Position numbers and translations under genes: made by a program
Source: Bdellovibrionales bacterium
GTDB lineage: Bacteria > Bdellovibrionota_G > JALEGL01 > JAGRAY01
NCBI GenBank assembly: GCA_020434375.1
Contig: JAGRAY010000053.1
Location: forward strand, 1-10,971
Length of the DNA stretch: 10,971 nt
Direction: 5' to 3'
Part shown: positions 1 to 6,144 of the stretch, one piece after another
Layout of the letters: each line of letters opens with the position of its first letter
Position numbering within the stretch: position 1 is the first letter of the stretch
Notes under the pieces: model-generated
Seen by the model: only the letters and a program-made list of their open reading frames with translations
The model's database searches: none
What the model was told of the DNA's origin: nothing

Positions 1-1547
1 GCATGTGCCTCTGCATCTCGAACCATTTTTTCAATATCATCAGGAGACAAACCCGATGAGTGCGTAATGGTTATTTTTTGCTCTTTATTTGTTGCCTTAT
101 CTTTTGCAAAAACATTTACAATGCCATTGGCATCGATATCAAACGTGACCTCAATTTGAGGAACACCTCTTGGAGCTGATGGAATACCTTCAAGATGAAA
201 TCGACCTAAAGTTCTATTGTCTTTAGCCATTTCACGTTCACCTTGAACAACATGAATTTCCACAGATGTTTGATTATCTGCCGCAGTTGAAAAAACTTCT
301 GACTTTTTTACAGGAATCGTAGAGTTGCGATCGATGAGTTTTGTCATGACGCCTCCTAAAGTTTCGATACCTAAAGATAAAGGCGTAACATCTAAAAGCA
401 ATACGTCTTTGACATCTCCCGCTAACACACCACCCTGAACAGCCGCGCCGGCCGCTACAACTTCATCTGGATTGACTGTTTTTGAACCTTCTTTACCAAA
501 AACATCTTTGACAAGCTTTTGAACCAACGGCATTCGTGTGGAGCCCCCCACCAAAATAACCTCATCAATTTGCGATGAATTAATCCCAGCATCTTCAATA
601 CATTTTAGGCAAGGACCTTTTGTGCGCTCAACAATACCACCCACCAGTTTTTCAAATTGAGCTCTGGTTAACTTAGTATTTAAATGCTTTGGACCTGAAG
701 CGTCGGCTGTTAAAAATGGTAAGTTGACATCGGTTTCCTGAGTACTTGAAAGTTCAATTTTGGCTTTCTCCGCAGCTTCTTTTAGGCGCTGCATAACCAT
801 TTTATCTTTTGAAACATCAATACCCTGATCTTTTTTGAACTCAGAAACCAACCACTCAATGACCGCATCATCAACATTATCTCCGCCCAAATGAGTGTCT
901 CCATTGGTGGCTTTAACCTCTACAACTTTATCTCCAACTTCAAGGATGGAAATATCAAAAGTACCCCCTCCAAAATCGTAGACAGCAATGGTTTGATCTT
1001 TTTTCTTATCCATGCCGTATGCAAGAGCCGCAGCTGTGGGCTCATTAATAATCCGTTTAACTTCGAGGCCTGCAATTTTTCCTGCGTCTTTAGTTGCCTG
1101 ACGCTGAGCATCATTAAAATAAGCTGGCACTGCAATCACAGCTTCCGTCACTGTCTGTCCGAGGTAATCTTCTGCAGCTTTTTTTAATTTCTGTAGAATC
1201 ATCGCCGAAACTTCCGGAGGGCTATACTGTTTACCTTGAGCTTCAATAGCGACCATGCCACCCTGCCCGCTCATCACCTTATAGGGAACGCTTTTAGCCT
1301 CTTCACTAACCTCTTCGTAGCGGCGACCCATAAAACGCTTCACCGAAGAAATCGTGTTTTCGGGATTCGTAATTGCTTGCCTTTTCGCCACCTGACCAAC
1401 AGCACGAGACCCGTCTTTCAAAAATCCAACCACACTGGGTGTTGTCCTTCCGCCTTCTTCGTTGGCTATGATTTTCGTTTCGCCGCCTTCCATAATGGAC
1501 ACTACAGAGTTTGTTGTTCCTAAATCAATTCCAATTATTTTTCCCAT
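1..1547 (-). CDS. dnaK: Chaperone protein DnaK (Hsp70), C-terminus cut by window edge
   Basis: This is the ATP-driven cytosolic Hsp70 chaperone, which works with DnaJ and GrpE on unfolded proteins. The first 515 codons are visible; the family is usually about 640 residues, so roughly the last fifth lies beyond the left edge. Seen in translation: the N-terminal phosphate loop IGIDLGTTNS, the segment SVKRFMGRR, the second phosphate motif YDFGGGTFDIS, INEPTAAALAYG, the adenosine-site motif ILVGGSTRMP, the interdomain linker DVLLLDVTPLSLGIETLGG, and the start of the substrate-binding domain and lid (SGLSPDDIEKMVRDAEAH). The reading frame is open and intact throughout. The ATG at 1547 is preceded by an AGGAG (1554-1558) and fits the family N-terminus. 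Upstream on the same strand lies etfA, 81 nt away, rather than the grpE often found before dnaK. A promoter-like site in that gap suggests independent transcription. Confidence 0.98.
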   Translation of the reverse strand, partial: MGKIIGIDLGTTNSVVSIMEGGETKIIANEEGGRTTPSVVGFLKDGSRAVGQVAKRQAITNPENTISSVKRFMGRRYEEVSEEAKSVPYKVMSGQGGMVAIEAQGKQYSPPEVSAMILQKLKKAAEDYLGQTVTEAVIAVPAYFNDAQRQATKDAGKIAGLEVKRIINEPTAAALAYGMDKKKDQTIAVYDFGGGTFDISILEVGDKVVEVKATNGDTHLGGDNVDDAVIEWLVSEFKKDQGIDVSKDKMVMQRLKEAAEKAKIELSSTQETDVNLPFLTADASGPKHLNTKLTRAQFEKLVGGIVERTKGPCLKCIEDAGINSSQIDEVILVGGSTRMPLVQKLVKDVFGKEGSKTVNPDEVVAAGAAVQGGVLAGDVKDVLLLDVTPLSLGIETLGGVMTKLIDRNSTIPVKKSEVFSTAADNQTSVEIHVVQGEREMAKDNRTLGRFHLEGIPSAPRGVPQIEVTFDIDANGIVNVFAKDKATNKEQKITITHSSGLSPDDIEKMVRDAEAH

Positions 1548-1586
1548 TTTTTGCTCCTAATTAAATTCGTTGCGATGTTAAAGCAT

Positions 1587-1600
1587 CCTTGCTCTCAAGG
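1587..1600 (-). repeat. Short inverted repeat overlapping the dnaK promoter start region
   Basis: A perfect 5-bp inverted repeat with a 4-nt centre (CCTTG-AGAG-CAAGG on the minus strand) overlaps the proposed -10 box and the expected transcription start of dnaK. It could be a small operator or a 5' leader hairpin. It is not the CIRCE element bound by HrcA (TTAGCACTC-N9-GAGTGCTAA), which I did not find. A 5-bp stem can easily arise by chance, so functional significance is uncertain. Confidence 0.3.
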
Positions 1601-1624
1601 TAAGCACAGCCAAGTACTTGTCAA
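1597..1624 (-). promoter_or_regulatory. Putative sigma-70-type promoter of dnaK
   Basis: On the minus strand a perfect TTGACA (1619-1624) is followed after 16 nt by TACCTT (1597-1602), a fair -10 match. Transcription would start near 1590 and give a leader of about 43 nt containing the AGGAG of dnaK. The site lies in the 81-nt gap between the etfA stop and the dnaK start, where an own promoter for a heat-shock gene is expected. I see no match to the enterobacterial sigma-32 consensus. Confidence 0.5.
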
Positions 1625-1628
1625 GAAG

Positions 1629-2609
1629 CTATTCTGCTAATAACTTTTTAAACTCTTGAGTTAGCATAGGGACCACCTCAAACATGTCACCCACAATACC
1701 ATAATCACAGTTTTGAAAGATTGGCGCCTCAGGATCCGTATTTATTGCAACAATGACCTTTGAGGTTCTCATTCCGGCCAAATGTTGGATCGCTCCAGAG
1801 ATTCCACAAGCAATATACAGCTTTGGATTGACTGTTTTTCCAGTTTGTCCCACTTGCATGCTGTGAGGGGCAAAACCTGCGTCTACAGCTGCTCTAGATG
1901 CACCAACAGCGGCTCCAAGAACTTCAGCTAATGATTCAATCATCGAAAAGTTTTCAGCAGATTTAATTGATCGCCCTGCAGAAACCACTACTTCTGCTTC
2001 GGTTAAGTCTGCTTTACCAACAGCACCGACAACAAGTTCTTTAAGAGTAGCCTTGGGAGCCTTTACATCCATGTCTAGGGAAGAAGATTTTATATCGCCA
2101 GGCGCATTTTTTGTAATTTCAAAAACGTTGGGTCGACAAGTCAGCAGCTTCAAGCCTTTCGTCGAGAACGTCACATCAACAATAACTTTTCCTGAATACA
2201 TTGGTCTCTTGGCTCGAAGAATACCATCTGTAACTGAAATAGAAGTACAGTCGCTCACTAAACCAGTTTTTAGTTTTGCTGCCAATCTAGGCATAAAATC
2301 TTTACCCATAGAATTTGCTGTCACCAATACAACTTCCGCATTTGCTTTTTCAGCTGCCTTCGCAAAGACCTCAGCATAACTCTCCGAAGAATAGTTTTGC
2401 AAATGCGTGTGATGAACTAAGAGTGCTTCAGACACACCATACGAATCAATTTGTTTCGTAATGTCCGATGCATTTTCTCCAATCATTAAAGCATTTAACT
2501 GAGACCCAAGTGCAGTCGAAACACGAAATCCTTCACTTAAAAGCTCTAACGATGTTTTCTTAACTTTTCCATCCGCATGTTCAACAAATACGAGTACGTT
2601 TCCAGCCAT
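1629..2609 (-). CDS. etfA: Electron transfer flavoprotein alpha subunit
   Basis: EtfA pairs with EtfB to form the soluble FAD-containing electron carrier that passes electrons from acyl-CoA and other dehydrogenases to ETF:quinone oxidoreductase. The product is 326 residues, a normal family length. The N-terminal domain (about 1-190) opens with NVLVFVEH. The C-terminal FAD-binding domain is highly conserved: VVSAGR near 209-214, VGASRAAVDAG near 235-245, QVGQTGKTVNPKLYIACGIS from 252, GAIQHLAGM, then INTDPEAPIF and DYGIVGD near 289-308. Two adjacent ATGs exist, at 2612 and 2609. I prefer 2609, because GGGAGGA (2613-2619) is too close to the first. That SD overlaps the TAG stop of etfB, so translation of the two subunits is probably coupled. 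The sequence resembles the housekeeping (group 1) ETF rather than the bifurcating FixAB type; that subgroup call is inference. Confidence 0.97.
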   Translation of the reverse strand: MAGNVLVFVEHADGKVKKTSLELLSEGFRVSTALGSQLNALMIGENASDITKQIDSYGVSEALLVHHTHLQNYSSESYAEVFAKAAEKANAEVVLVTANSMGKDFMPRLAAKLKTGLVSDCTSISVTDGILRAKRPMYSGKVIVDVTFSTKGLKLLTCRPNVFEITKNAPGDIKSSSLDMDVKAPKATLKELVVGAVGKADLTEAEVVVSAGRSIKSAENFSMIESLAEVLGAAVGASRAAVDAGFAPHSMQVGQTGKTVNPKLYIACGISGAIQHLAGMRTSKVIVAINTDPEAPIFQNCDYGIVGDMFEVVPMLTQEFKKLLAE

Positions 2610-2612
2610 CAT

Positions 2613-2619
2613 TCCTCCC
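2613..2619 (-). promoter_or_regulatory. Shine-Dalgarno of etfA, overlapping the etfB stop
   Basis: GGGAGGA on the minus strand begins inside the TAG stop codon of etfB (TAGGGAGGA). It directly abuts the ATG at 2612 and sits 3-4 nt before the ATG at 2609, which favours the second ATG. The arrangement points to coupled, near-equimolar synthesis of the two ETF subunits. Confidence 0.55.
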
Positions 2620-3398
2620 TAAATAACTTTCGCTTCTTGCCTAAGCAATTGAACTACTTTAGCAACAGCATTTTGAGTATCATCTTTGAATATCTTTCCG
2701 GCAGATCGCTCTTTAGGTAATTCAAAGTGATCCAGCTGAACCTTCGGTTCCAAAATTTCGCTCGACACCCCCAAAGATCCAAGAGATATCGTTTCTAATG
2801 GTTTATTTTTGGCTTGCATAATACCTTTTAGTGATGCGTATCTTGGTTCGTTAAGCCCTTTATTTGTTGTAATCACTGCCGGAAGCTCACAAGACCATAT
2901 TTGTTTTGCACCACCTTCGATGTCTCTCTCGGCGACAATATTGCGATCTTCTATCGTAAGCTTACTCACTCCCGTGACCTGGGGCAACTGAAGCAATTCG
3001 GCTAACATGGGTCCAACCTGGGCACTGTCATCATCGGCTGCGTTTCTTCCTAAAAAGACCAACTGAATCTCATGTTTTTTAATCACTTCGCTTAAAAGAG
3101 ATGCTACTGCTAAGTGATCAAGAGTGGTCGACTCTGAATCTATGTGAATCGCCTTATCGCAACCTAACGCCAGGGCACTTCTTAGTGCCTCGGTCGTTCG
3201 CTTGACTCCCACGGTGATCGCGATAACTTCCGAAGCTGTTCCTTTTTCTTTTAGGCGTATGGCTTCTTCAATGGCAAATTCGTCATAAGGACTAATCACA
3301 AACTTAACACCTTCTTCGGAAACTCCCTTACCATCACTATTAATTTTTATTTTTGCACCGGTGTCCGGTACTTGTTTAATACAAACTCCTATTTTCAC
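2619..3398 (-). CDS. etfB: Electron transfer flavoprotein beta subunit
   Basis: EtfB is the AMP-binding partner of EtfA in the electron transfer flavoprotein heterodimer, and it carries the loop that docks onto partner dehydrogenases. The 259-residue product matches the family length. It starts with the characteristic VCIKQVPD (5-12). It has SPYDEFAIEEA (36-46), the nucleotide-binding stretch FLGRNAADDDSAQVGP (115-130), VAERDIEGG (155-163) of the family signature, and the partner-recognition loop RYASLKGIMQAKNKP (186-200). The start is GTG at 3398, supported by a strong AAGGAGG 5 nt upstream and by the conserved N-terminus. The gene follows the predicted outer-membrane protein gene by 26 nt and precedes etfA by 9 nt, so it is probably co-transcribed with both. 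Confidence 0.97.
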   Translation of the reverse strand: MKIGVCIKQVPDTGAKIKINSDGKGVSEEGVKFVISPYDEFAIEEAIRLKEKGTASEVIAITVGVKRTTEALRSALALGCDKAIHIDSESTTLDHLAVASLLSEVIKKHEIQLVFLGRNAADDDSAQVGPMLAELLQLPQVTGVSKLTIEDRNIVAERDIEGGAKQIWSCELPAVITTNKGLNEPRYASLKGIMQAKNKPLETISLGSLGVSSEILEPKVQLDHFELPKERSAGKIFKDDTQNAVAKVVQLLRQEAKVI

Positions 3399-3403
3399 AA
3401 ATG

Positions 3404-3410
3404 CCTCCTT
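3404..3410 (-). promoter_or_regulatory. Strong Shine-Dalgarno fixing the GTG start of etfB
   Basis: AAGGAGG on the minus strand lies 5 nt before GTG 3396-3398. It settles the non-ATG start, and the conserved KIGVCIKQVPD begins directly after it. Confidence 0.7.
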
Positions 3411-3424
3411 ATTAACGTCGTTGG

Positions 3425-3940
3425 TTAAAACTGATAACCCAAAACCCCATAAATGGCTGGGAAAAACTCATCTATCGAATTATCAATAAAATTGAACGTC
3501 GTGGCCATACCAATAGTCACTCCCGACGAAGTCACGATATCAAGATTCAAACCAAACTGAAAAACAAAGTCTTGAAGATCGAAGCCCTGGACTTCTCTGT
3601 AAGCCAAACCAAGTCCAGCTAAAATCGATGTTTCAATAGATGCTCCAAGGGCCTGTTTCCAAAAGTGGTCAGGTAAAATAAGACGACCAAGCAAGGTTGG
3701 AACCACCATATCCGTTTCTGCACTAAATCCCAACTGGAGCATCGGGCCGAGGGCAAGATAGTCATCCACTCGGTATTCCACATTAGCCATAAACGCCAAT
3801 GTGGTTGGACTAAGGCTCACTCCCGCTCCAACTCGAGCATTGACTATGCTTTCAGAGCCTTGTCCTGCATGGGCCAAAGGCACAAAAAAAATGCCAATTG
3901 AAAGTGTCCTAAAAAGCACTGCAAAAACATAGGATTTCAT
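3425..3940 (-). CDS. Predicted small outer-membrane beta-barrel protein, unknown function
   Basis: I do not recognise a named family. The 171-residue product begins with a clear Sec signal peptide: K2, a hydrophobic core over about 4-22, and a likely cleavage site after AHA (residue 25). The mature part of about 146 residues has alternating polar/hydrophobic stretches typical of amphipathic strands, is rich in Gly and aromatic residues, and has no cysteine. It ends in GYQF; a C-terminal Phe is the usual recognition signal for the BAM outer-membrane assembly machinery. The length suits a small barrel of roughly eight strands, but I could not count strands reliably. Its ATG overlaps the TGA of the transaldolase gene (ATGA, 3937-3940), indicating translational coupling, with only a weak purine-rich stretch as SD. 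etfB follows after 26 nt. Neither neighbour explains a surface role. Confidence 0.8.
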   Translation of the reverse strand: MKSYVFAVLFRTLSIGIFFVPLAHAGQGSESIVNARVGAGVSLSPTTLAFMANVEYRVDDYLALGPMLQLGFSAETDMVVPTLLGRLILPDHFWKQALGASIETSILAGLGLAYREVQGFDLQDFVFQFGLNLDIVTSSGVTIGMATTFNFIDNSIDEFFPAIYGVLGYQF

Positions 3941-4584
3941 GCAGCCGGCACTTTCTTTGAATCATTTAAGAAGGTTTCGATGCCTCTATCTGTTAAGGGA
4001 TGTTTAATAAACTGTTCCATGACACGAAATGGAATAGTTGCGACATCAGCACCCATAAGTGCCGCCTCCAAAACATGAATGGGATTTCGAATACTAGCCA
4101 CTAGAACTTCTGTCTCAAAACCATAGTTTTCATAAATTTGTGTCAATTGAGATATAAGTTCCATTCCATTTTGTCCTATGTCGTCCAGTCGACCGACAAA
4201 AGGACTAATATATGCCGCACCTGCTTTCGCCGCAAGAAGCCCCTGTAAGGGTGAAAAGCACAGTGTCATATTTACCCGAATGCCATCTTTGGCGAGCACT
4301 TTTGTCGCTTGGAGCGCCTCAAGACATGTCGGAAGTTTTACCACGACGTTATCCGCGATCTTTGCAAGCTCTTTTCCGTCAATGATCATCTGTTCTGTTG
4401 TCGTCGCTACGGTTTCTAAACTCACAGGTCCGGGAACGCACTTGCAAATCTCCTGAACGACCTCATTAAAAGGTTTTTCCTCTTTGGCGATAAGAGACGG
4501 ATTGGTCGTAACACCATCCAAAACTCCCCAAGATAGAGCCTGTTTAATTTCCTCAATATTTGCAGTATCGATAAAGAATTTCAT
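3937..4584 (-). CDS. Transaldolase, small TalC/FSA-type subfamily
   Basis: A cytosolic class I (Schiff-base) aldolase fold enzyme, probably transferring dihydroxyacetone units in the non-oxidative pentose phosphate pathway. The 215-residue length is typical of the short TalC/MipB subfamily. Visible residues: D6 in FFIDTAN, GVTTNPSLI (24-32), Schiff-base lysine K83 in VVVKLP, NMTLCFSPLQ (105-114), SPFVGRLDD (127-135), and ASIRNPIHV near 163-171. Aligning from memory with E. coli fructose-6-phosphate aldolase, its Gln59 corresponds to E57 here and its Tyr131 to F129. Glu and Phe are the transaldolase-type residues, so I favour transaldolase over F6P aldolase. I see no Shine-Dalgarno before the ATG. 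The gene follows the methyltransferase gene by 48 nt and overlaps the next gene by 4 nt. Confidence 0.93.
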   Translation of the reverse strand: MKFFIDTANIEEIKQALSWGVLDGVTTNPSLIAKEEKPFNEVVQEICKCVPGPVSLETVATTTEQMIIDGKELAKIADNVVVKLPTCLEALQATKVLAKDGIRVNMTLCFSPLQGLLAAKAGAAYISPFVGRLDDIGQNGMELISQLTQIYENYGFETEVLVASIRNPIHVLEAALMGADVATIPFRVMEQFIKHPLTDRGIETFLNDSKKVPAA

Positions 4585-4613
4585 GGTTTTGTCATGCTAT
4601 AGACCACTCATAT

Positions 4614-4619
4614 TGTCAA
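4614..4619 (-). promoter_or_regulatory. Possible -35 element upstream of the transaldolase gene
   Basis: A perfect TTGACA on the minus strand lies 29 nt before the transaldolase ATG, inside the 48-nt gap after the methyltransferase gene. No good -10 hexamer sits at 16-18 nt; the sequence there is GCATGACA. If it is used, transcription would begin at or next to the ATG and make the mRNA leaderless, which would agree with the absence of a Shine-Dalgarno. Weak evidence. Confidence 0.22.
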
Positions 4620-4632
4620 GACAGGCGATTTT

Positions 4633-5385
4633 TTATAATTTTTTGAGATACAAGGCACTTTGTCCATCAGTTTCCGTACGGTGAGTAAAATTTTGAACCT
4701 TAAAACCTTCATCTTCTAAAAGTGCGAAAAGGTAATTTTTCTCATACCTCACCACATGAAGAGGTCCAGAACACTTGGTAAAGACATAATTTTCAGGGTT
4801 CGAACTAACTTTAGGTACATTTTCTTCAACAAAGGTCGTGAAAAATACATTTCCAGAGCTCCTAAGAATTCGAGAAAACTCCTTTAAGTAAGATCGAATA
4901 TCCGGTTCAAGCATATGGGAAAAAACCGAGTAAAGATAAATAATGTCAAAATGGTTATCAGGAAGGGCAAACTTAAAATTGTGATCCATTTCTGAGCCAG
5001 CACTGTTATATCGTTCATTTTTGACATTAATAAATTGAAAATCAAAAGAGGTCTCTTTTGATTTAATATTTCTTTTGCACCAATCAATAGCATTGGCATC
5101 GACATCTAAACCAAGGTAGTTGGATTTTTTTAATACCCTTATTAAACCAATCGGCAAACGCCCATAAGCGCATCCCACGTCAAGCACGTTTGAACTTTGT
5201 GTACATTTAAAATGATCTACGAGGCGTCTTGCTTCAGTTTCGGCTGAACGAACAAAGTAATGATCTCCTTTAAATTCAGTTCCACAACGACGCTGAAATG
5301 CACACGGGACAATACTTCCATCCACTATCTTATGGTCGCGTAGACGTAAAACCCATCTTAAAAAGTTCAGTAAGCGAATGAGCAT
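4633..5385 (-). CDS. Class I SAM-dependent methyltransferase, substrate unknown
   Basis: The 250-residue product has a Rossmann-type methyltransferase core. Motif I is VLDVGCAYGRLP (67-78), the SAM-binding glycine-rich loop. It is followed by GLDVDANAIDWC (92-103), where the acidic residue at the end of strand 2 normally binds the ribose. Next come FDIIYLYSVFSHM (146-158) and FSRILRSSGNVFFTTF (170-185), the motif VI-like strand common in Methyltransf_11/25 proteins. The first 17 residues form a basic, hydrophobic segment that could be an amphipathic helix; it is not a signal peptide. The ATG at 5385 has GGGAGA 6 nt upstream. It is first in the minus-strand gene run and diverges from the aldolase gene. 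Such enzymes often act on glycans, lipids or small metabolites, and nothing here fixes the substrate. Confidence 0.85.
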   Translation of the reverse strand: MLIRLLNFLRWVLRLRDHKIVDGSIVPCAFQRRCGTEFKGDHYFVRSAETEARRLVDHFKCTQSSNVLDVGCAYGRLPIGLIRVLKKSNYLGLDVDANAIDWCKRNIKSKETSFDFQFINVKNERYNSAGSEMDHNFKFALPDNHFDIIYLYSVFSHMLEPDIRSYLKEFSRILRSSGNVFFTTFVEENVPKVSSNPENYVFTKCSGPLHVVRYEKNYLFALLEDEGFKVQNFTHRTETDGQSALYLKKL

Positions 5386-5502
5386 ATGTTATCTCCCTAG
5401 TGAATAGAATTTTTGGAATAAACCACACGCGTTCACTCTTAACCAGATATTTGTGAAAATTGATGTCAGTATGCTTATCCTGTGTCATGATACAAGGTGT
5501 TC
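5386..5502. promoter_or_regulatory. Divergent intergenic region between methyltransferase and aldolase genes
   Basis: These 117 nt must hold the promoters of both divergent genes. On the minus side GGGAGA (5392-5397) is the methyltransferase SD. On the plus side AAGG (5494-5497) precedes GTG 5503 by 5 nt. The region is AT-rich, and I could not find a convincing -35/-10 pair in either direction. A loose AGTGAA (5399-5404) / TTCACT (5432-5437) inverted repeat is present but too short and too widely spaced to call an operator. Confidence 0.4.
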
Positions 5503-6144
5503 GTGTTTACTGAGCTTCAATATCGAAAGCAAATTGTCAACTTTCATAAGACCATTCATGCCCTTGGTTTTGGCGTAGCAAACGATGGAAACACTTCCAT
5601 ACGATTATCAAATAACACATTCTTGATTACGCCTCGGGGTTTAGATAAAAACCAGCTTAAACCCTCAGATATTGTTGTCATTGACTCCCACGGCCATCTT
5701 TTAAATGGGAAACATCAGCCCTCCTCTGAACTTTGGATGCACCTTAAAACATATGAAATTCGACCGGATATTCTTGCTGTCAGTCATGCTCACCCTCCAT
5801 ATGCGATTGCGGCGAGCCTCGTTGGAATTTCTCTGGAGACACCGATTCTACCTGAGGTTGTCCTCGCGTTTGATGGAATTCCTACTGTACCCTATGCACT
5901 CACAGGATCTAGAATCATGGCAGATAGTTGTTCGAAAGCGTTGAGACAATCGGATGGCGTTATTTTGGAACGTCATGGGGTTGTCACCGTCGGTAAGTCT
6001 TTAACAGATACCCTTACTAAACTTGAAAGAATTGAGCACACGGCAAAGATATTATTTAACGCTCATCAATTTCCTTCGGTCAAGCCTTTATCAGAGAGTC
6101 AAGTCCACGAATTGAAGGCTTTAAGGAACGAACCTACGACTTAA
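5503..6144 (+). CDS. Class II aldolase/adducin family protein (FucA-like)
   Basis: A zinc-dependent aldolase-fold enzyme of the L-fuculose-phosphate aldolase / ribulose-5-phosphate epimerase superfamily, probably acting on a sugar phosphate. Numbering from GTG 5503 (213 residues), the active-site set is complete. N30 lies in DGNTS and ITPRG at about 42-46 is the phosphate loop. The PSSE motif has S74-S75 for phosphate and E76 as catalytic base, SHAH supplies zinc ligands H95 and H97, and ERHG supplies H158. These align with FucA S71, S72, E73, H92, H94 and H155, and the length equals that of E. coli FucA. Substrate cannot be assigned: fuculose-1-P, methylthioribulose-1-P and other sugar phosphates remain possible. 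GTG 5503 is preferred because AAGG lies 5 nt upstream; GTG 5497 in the same frame would add two residues. The 3' end overlaps the convergent transporter gene by 11 bp. Confidence 0.9.
   Translation: MFTELQYRKQIVNFHKTIHALGFGVANDGNTSIRLSNNTFLITPRGLDKNQLKPSDIVVIDSHGHLLNGKHQPSSELWMHLKTYEIRPDILAVSHAHPPYAIAASLVGISLETPILPEVVLAFDGIPTVPYALTGSRIMADSCSKALRQSDGVILERHGVVTVGKSLTDTLTKLERIEHTAKILFNAHQFPSVKPLSESQVHELKALRNEPTT

Noticed and set aside
891..1523. Plus-strand open frames of 95-98 codons inside dnaK
   Set aside because: They are antisense shadows of the highly conserved dnaK frame, which is intact across the whole stretch.
2619..3398. Electron-bifurcating Fix/ETF complex linked to the ferredoxin at 8212
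   Set aside because: The ETF genes lack fixC/fixX neighbours or a partner dehydrogenase here, look like the housekeeping type, and the ferredoxin gene is 5 kb away on the other strand.
5399..5437. AGTGAA...TTCACT inverted repeat in the methyltransferase/aldolase divergent gap
   Set aside because: Only 6-bp arms with a 27-nt spacer; it is expected by chance in AT-rich DNA and is not aligned with a promoter.
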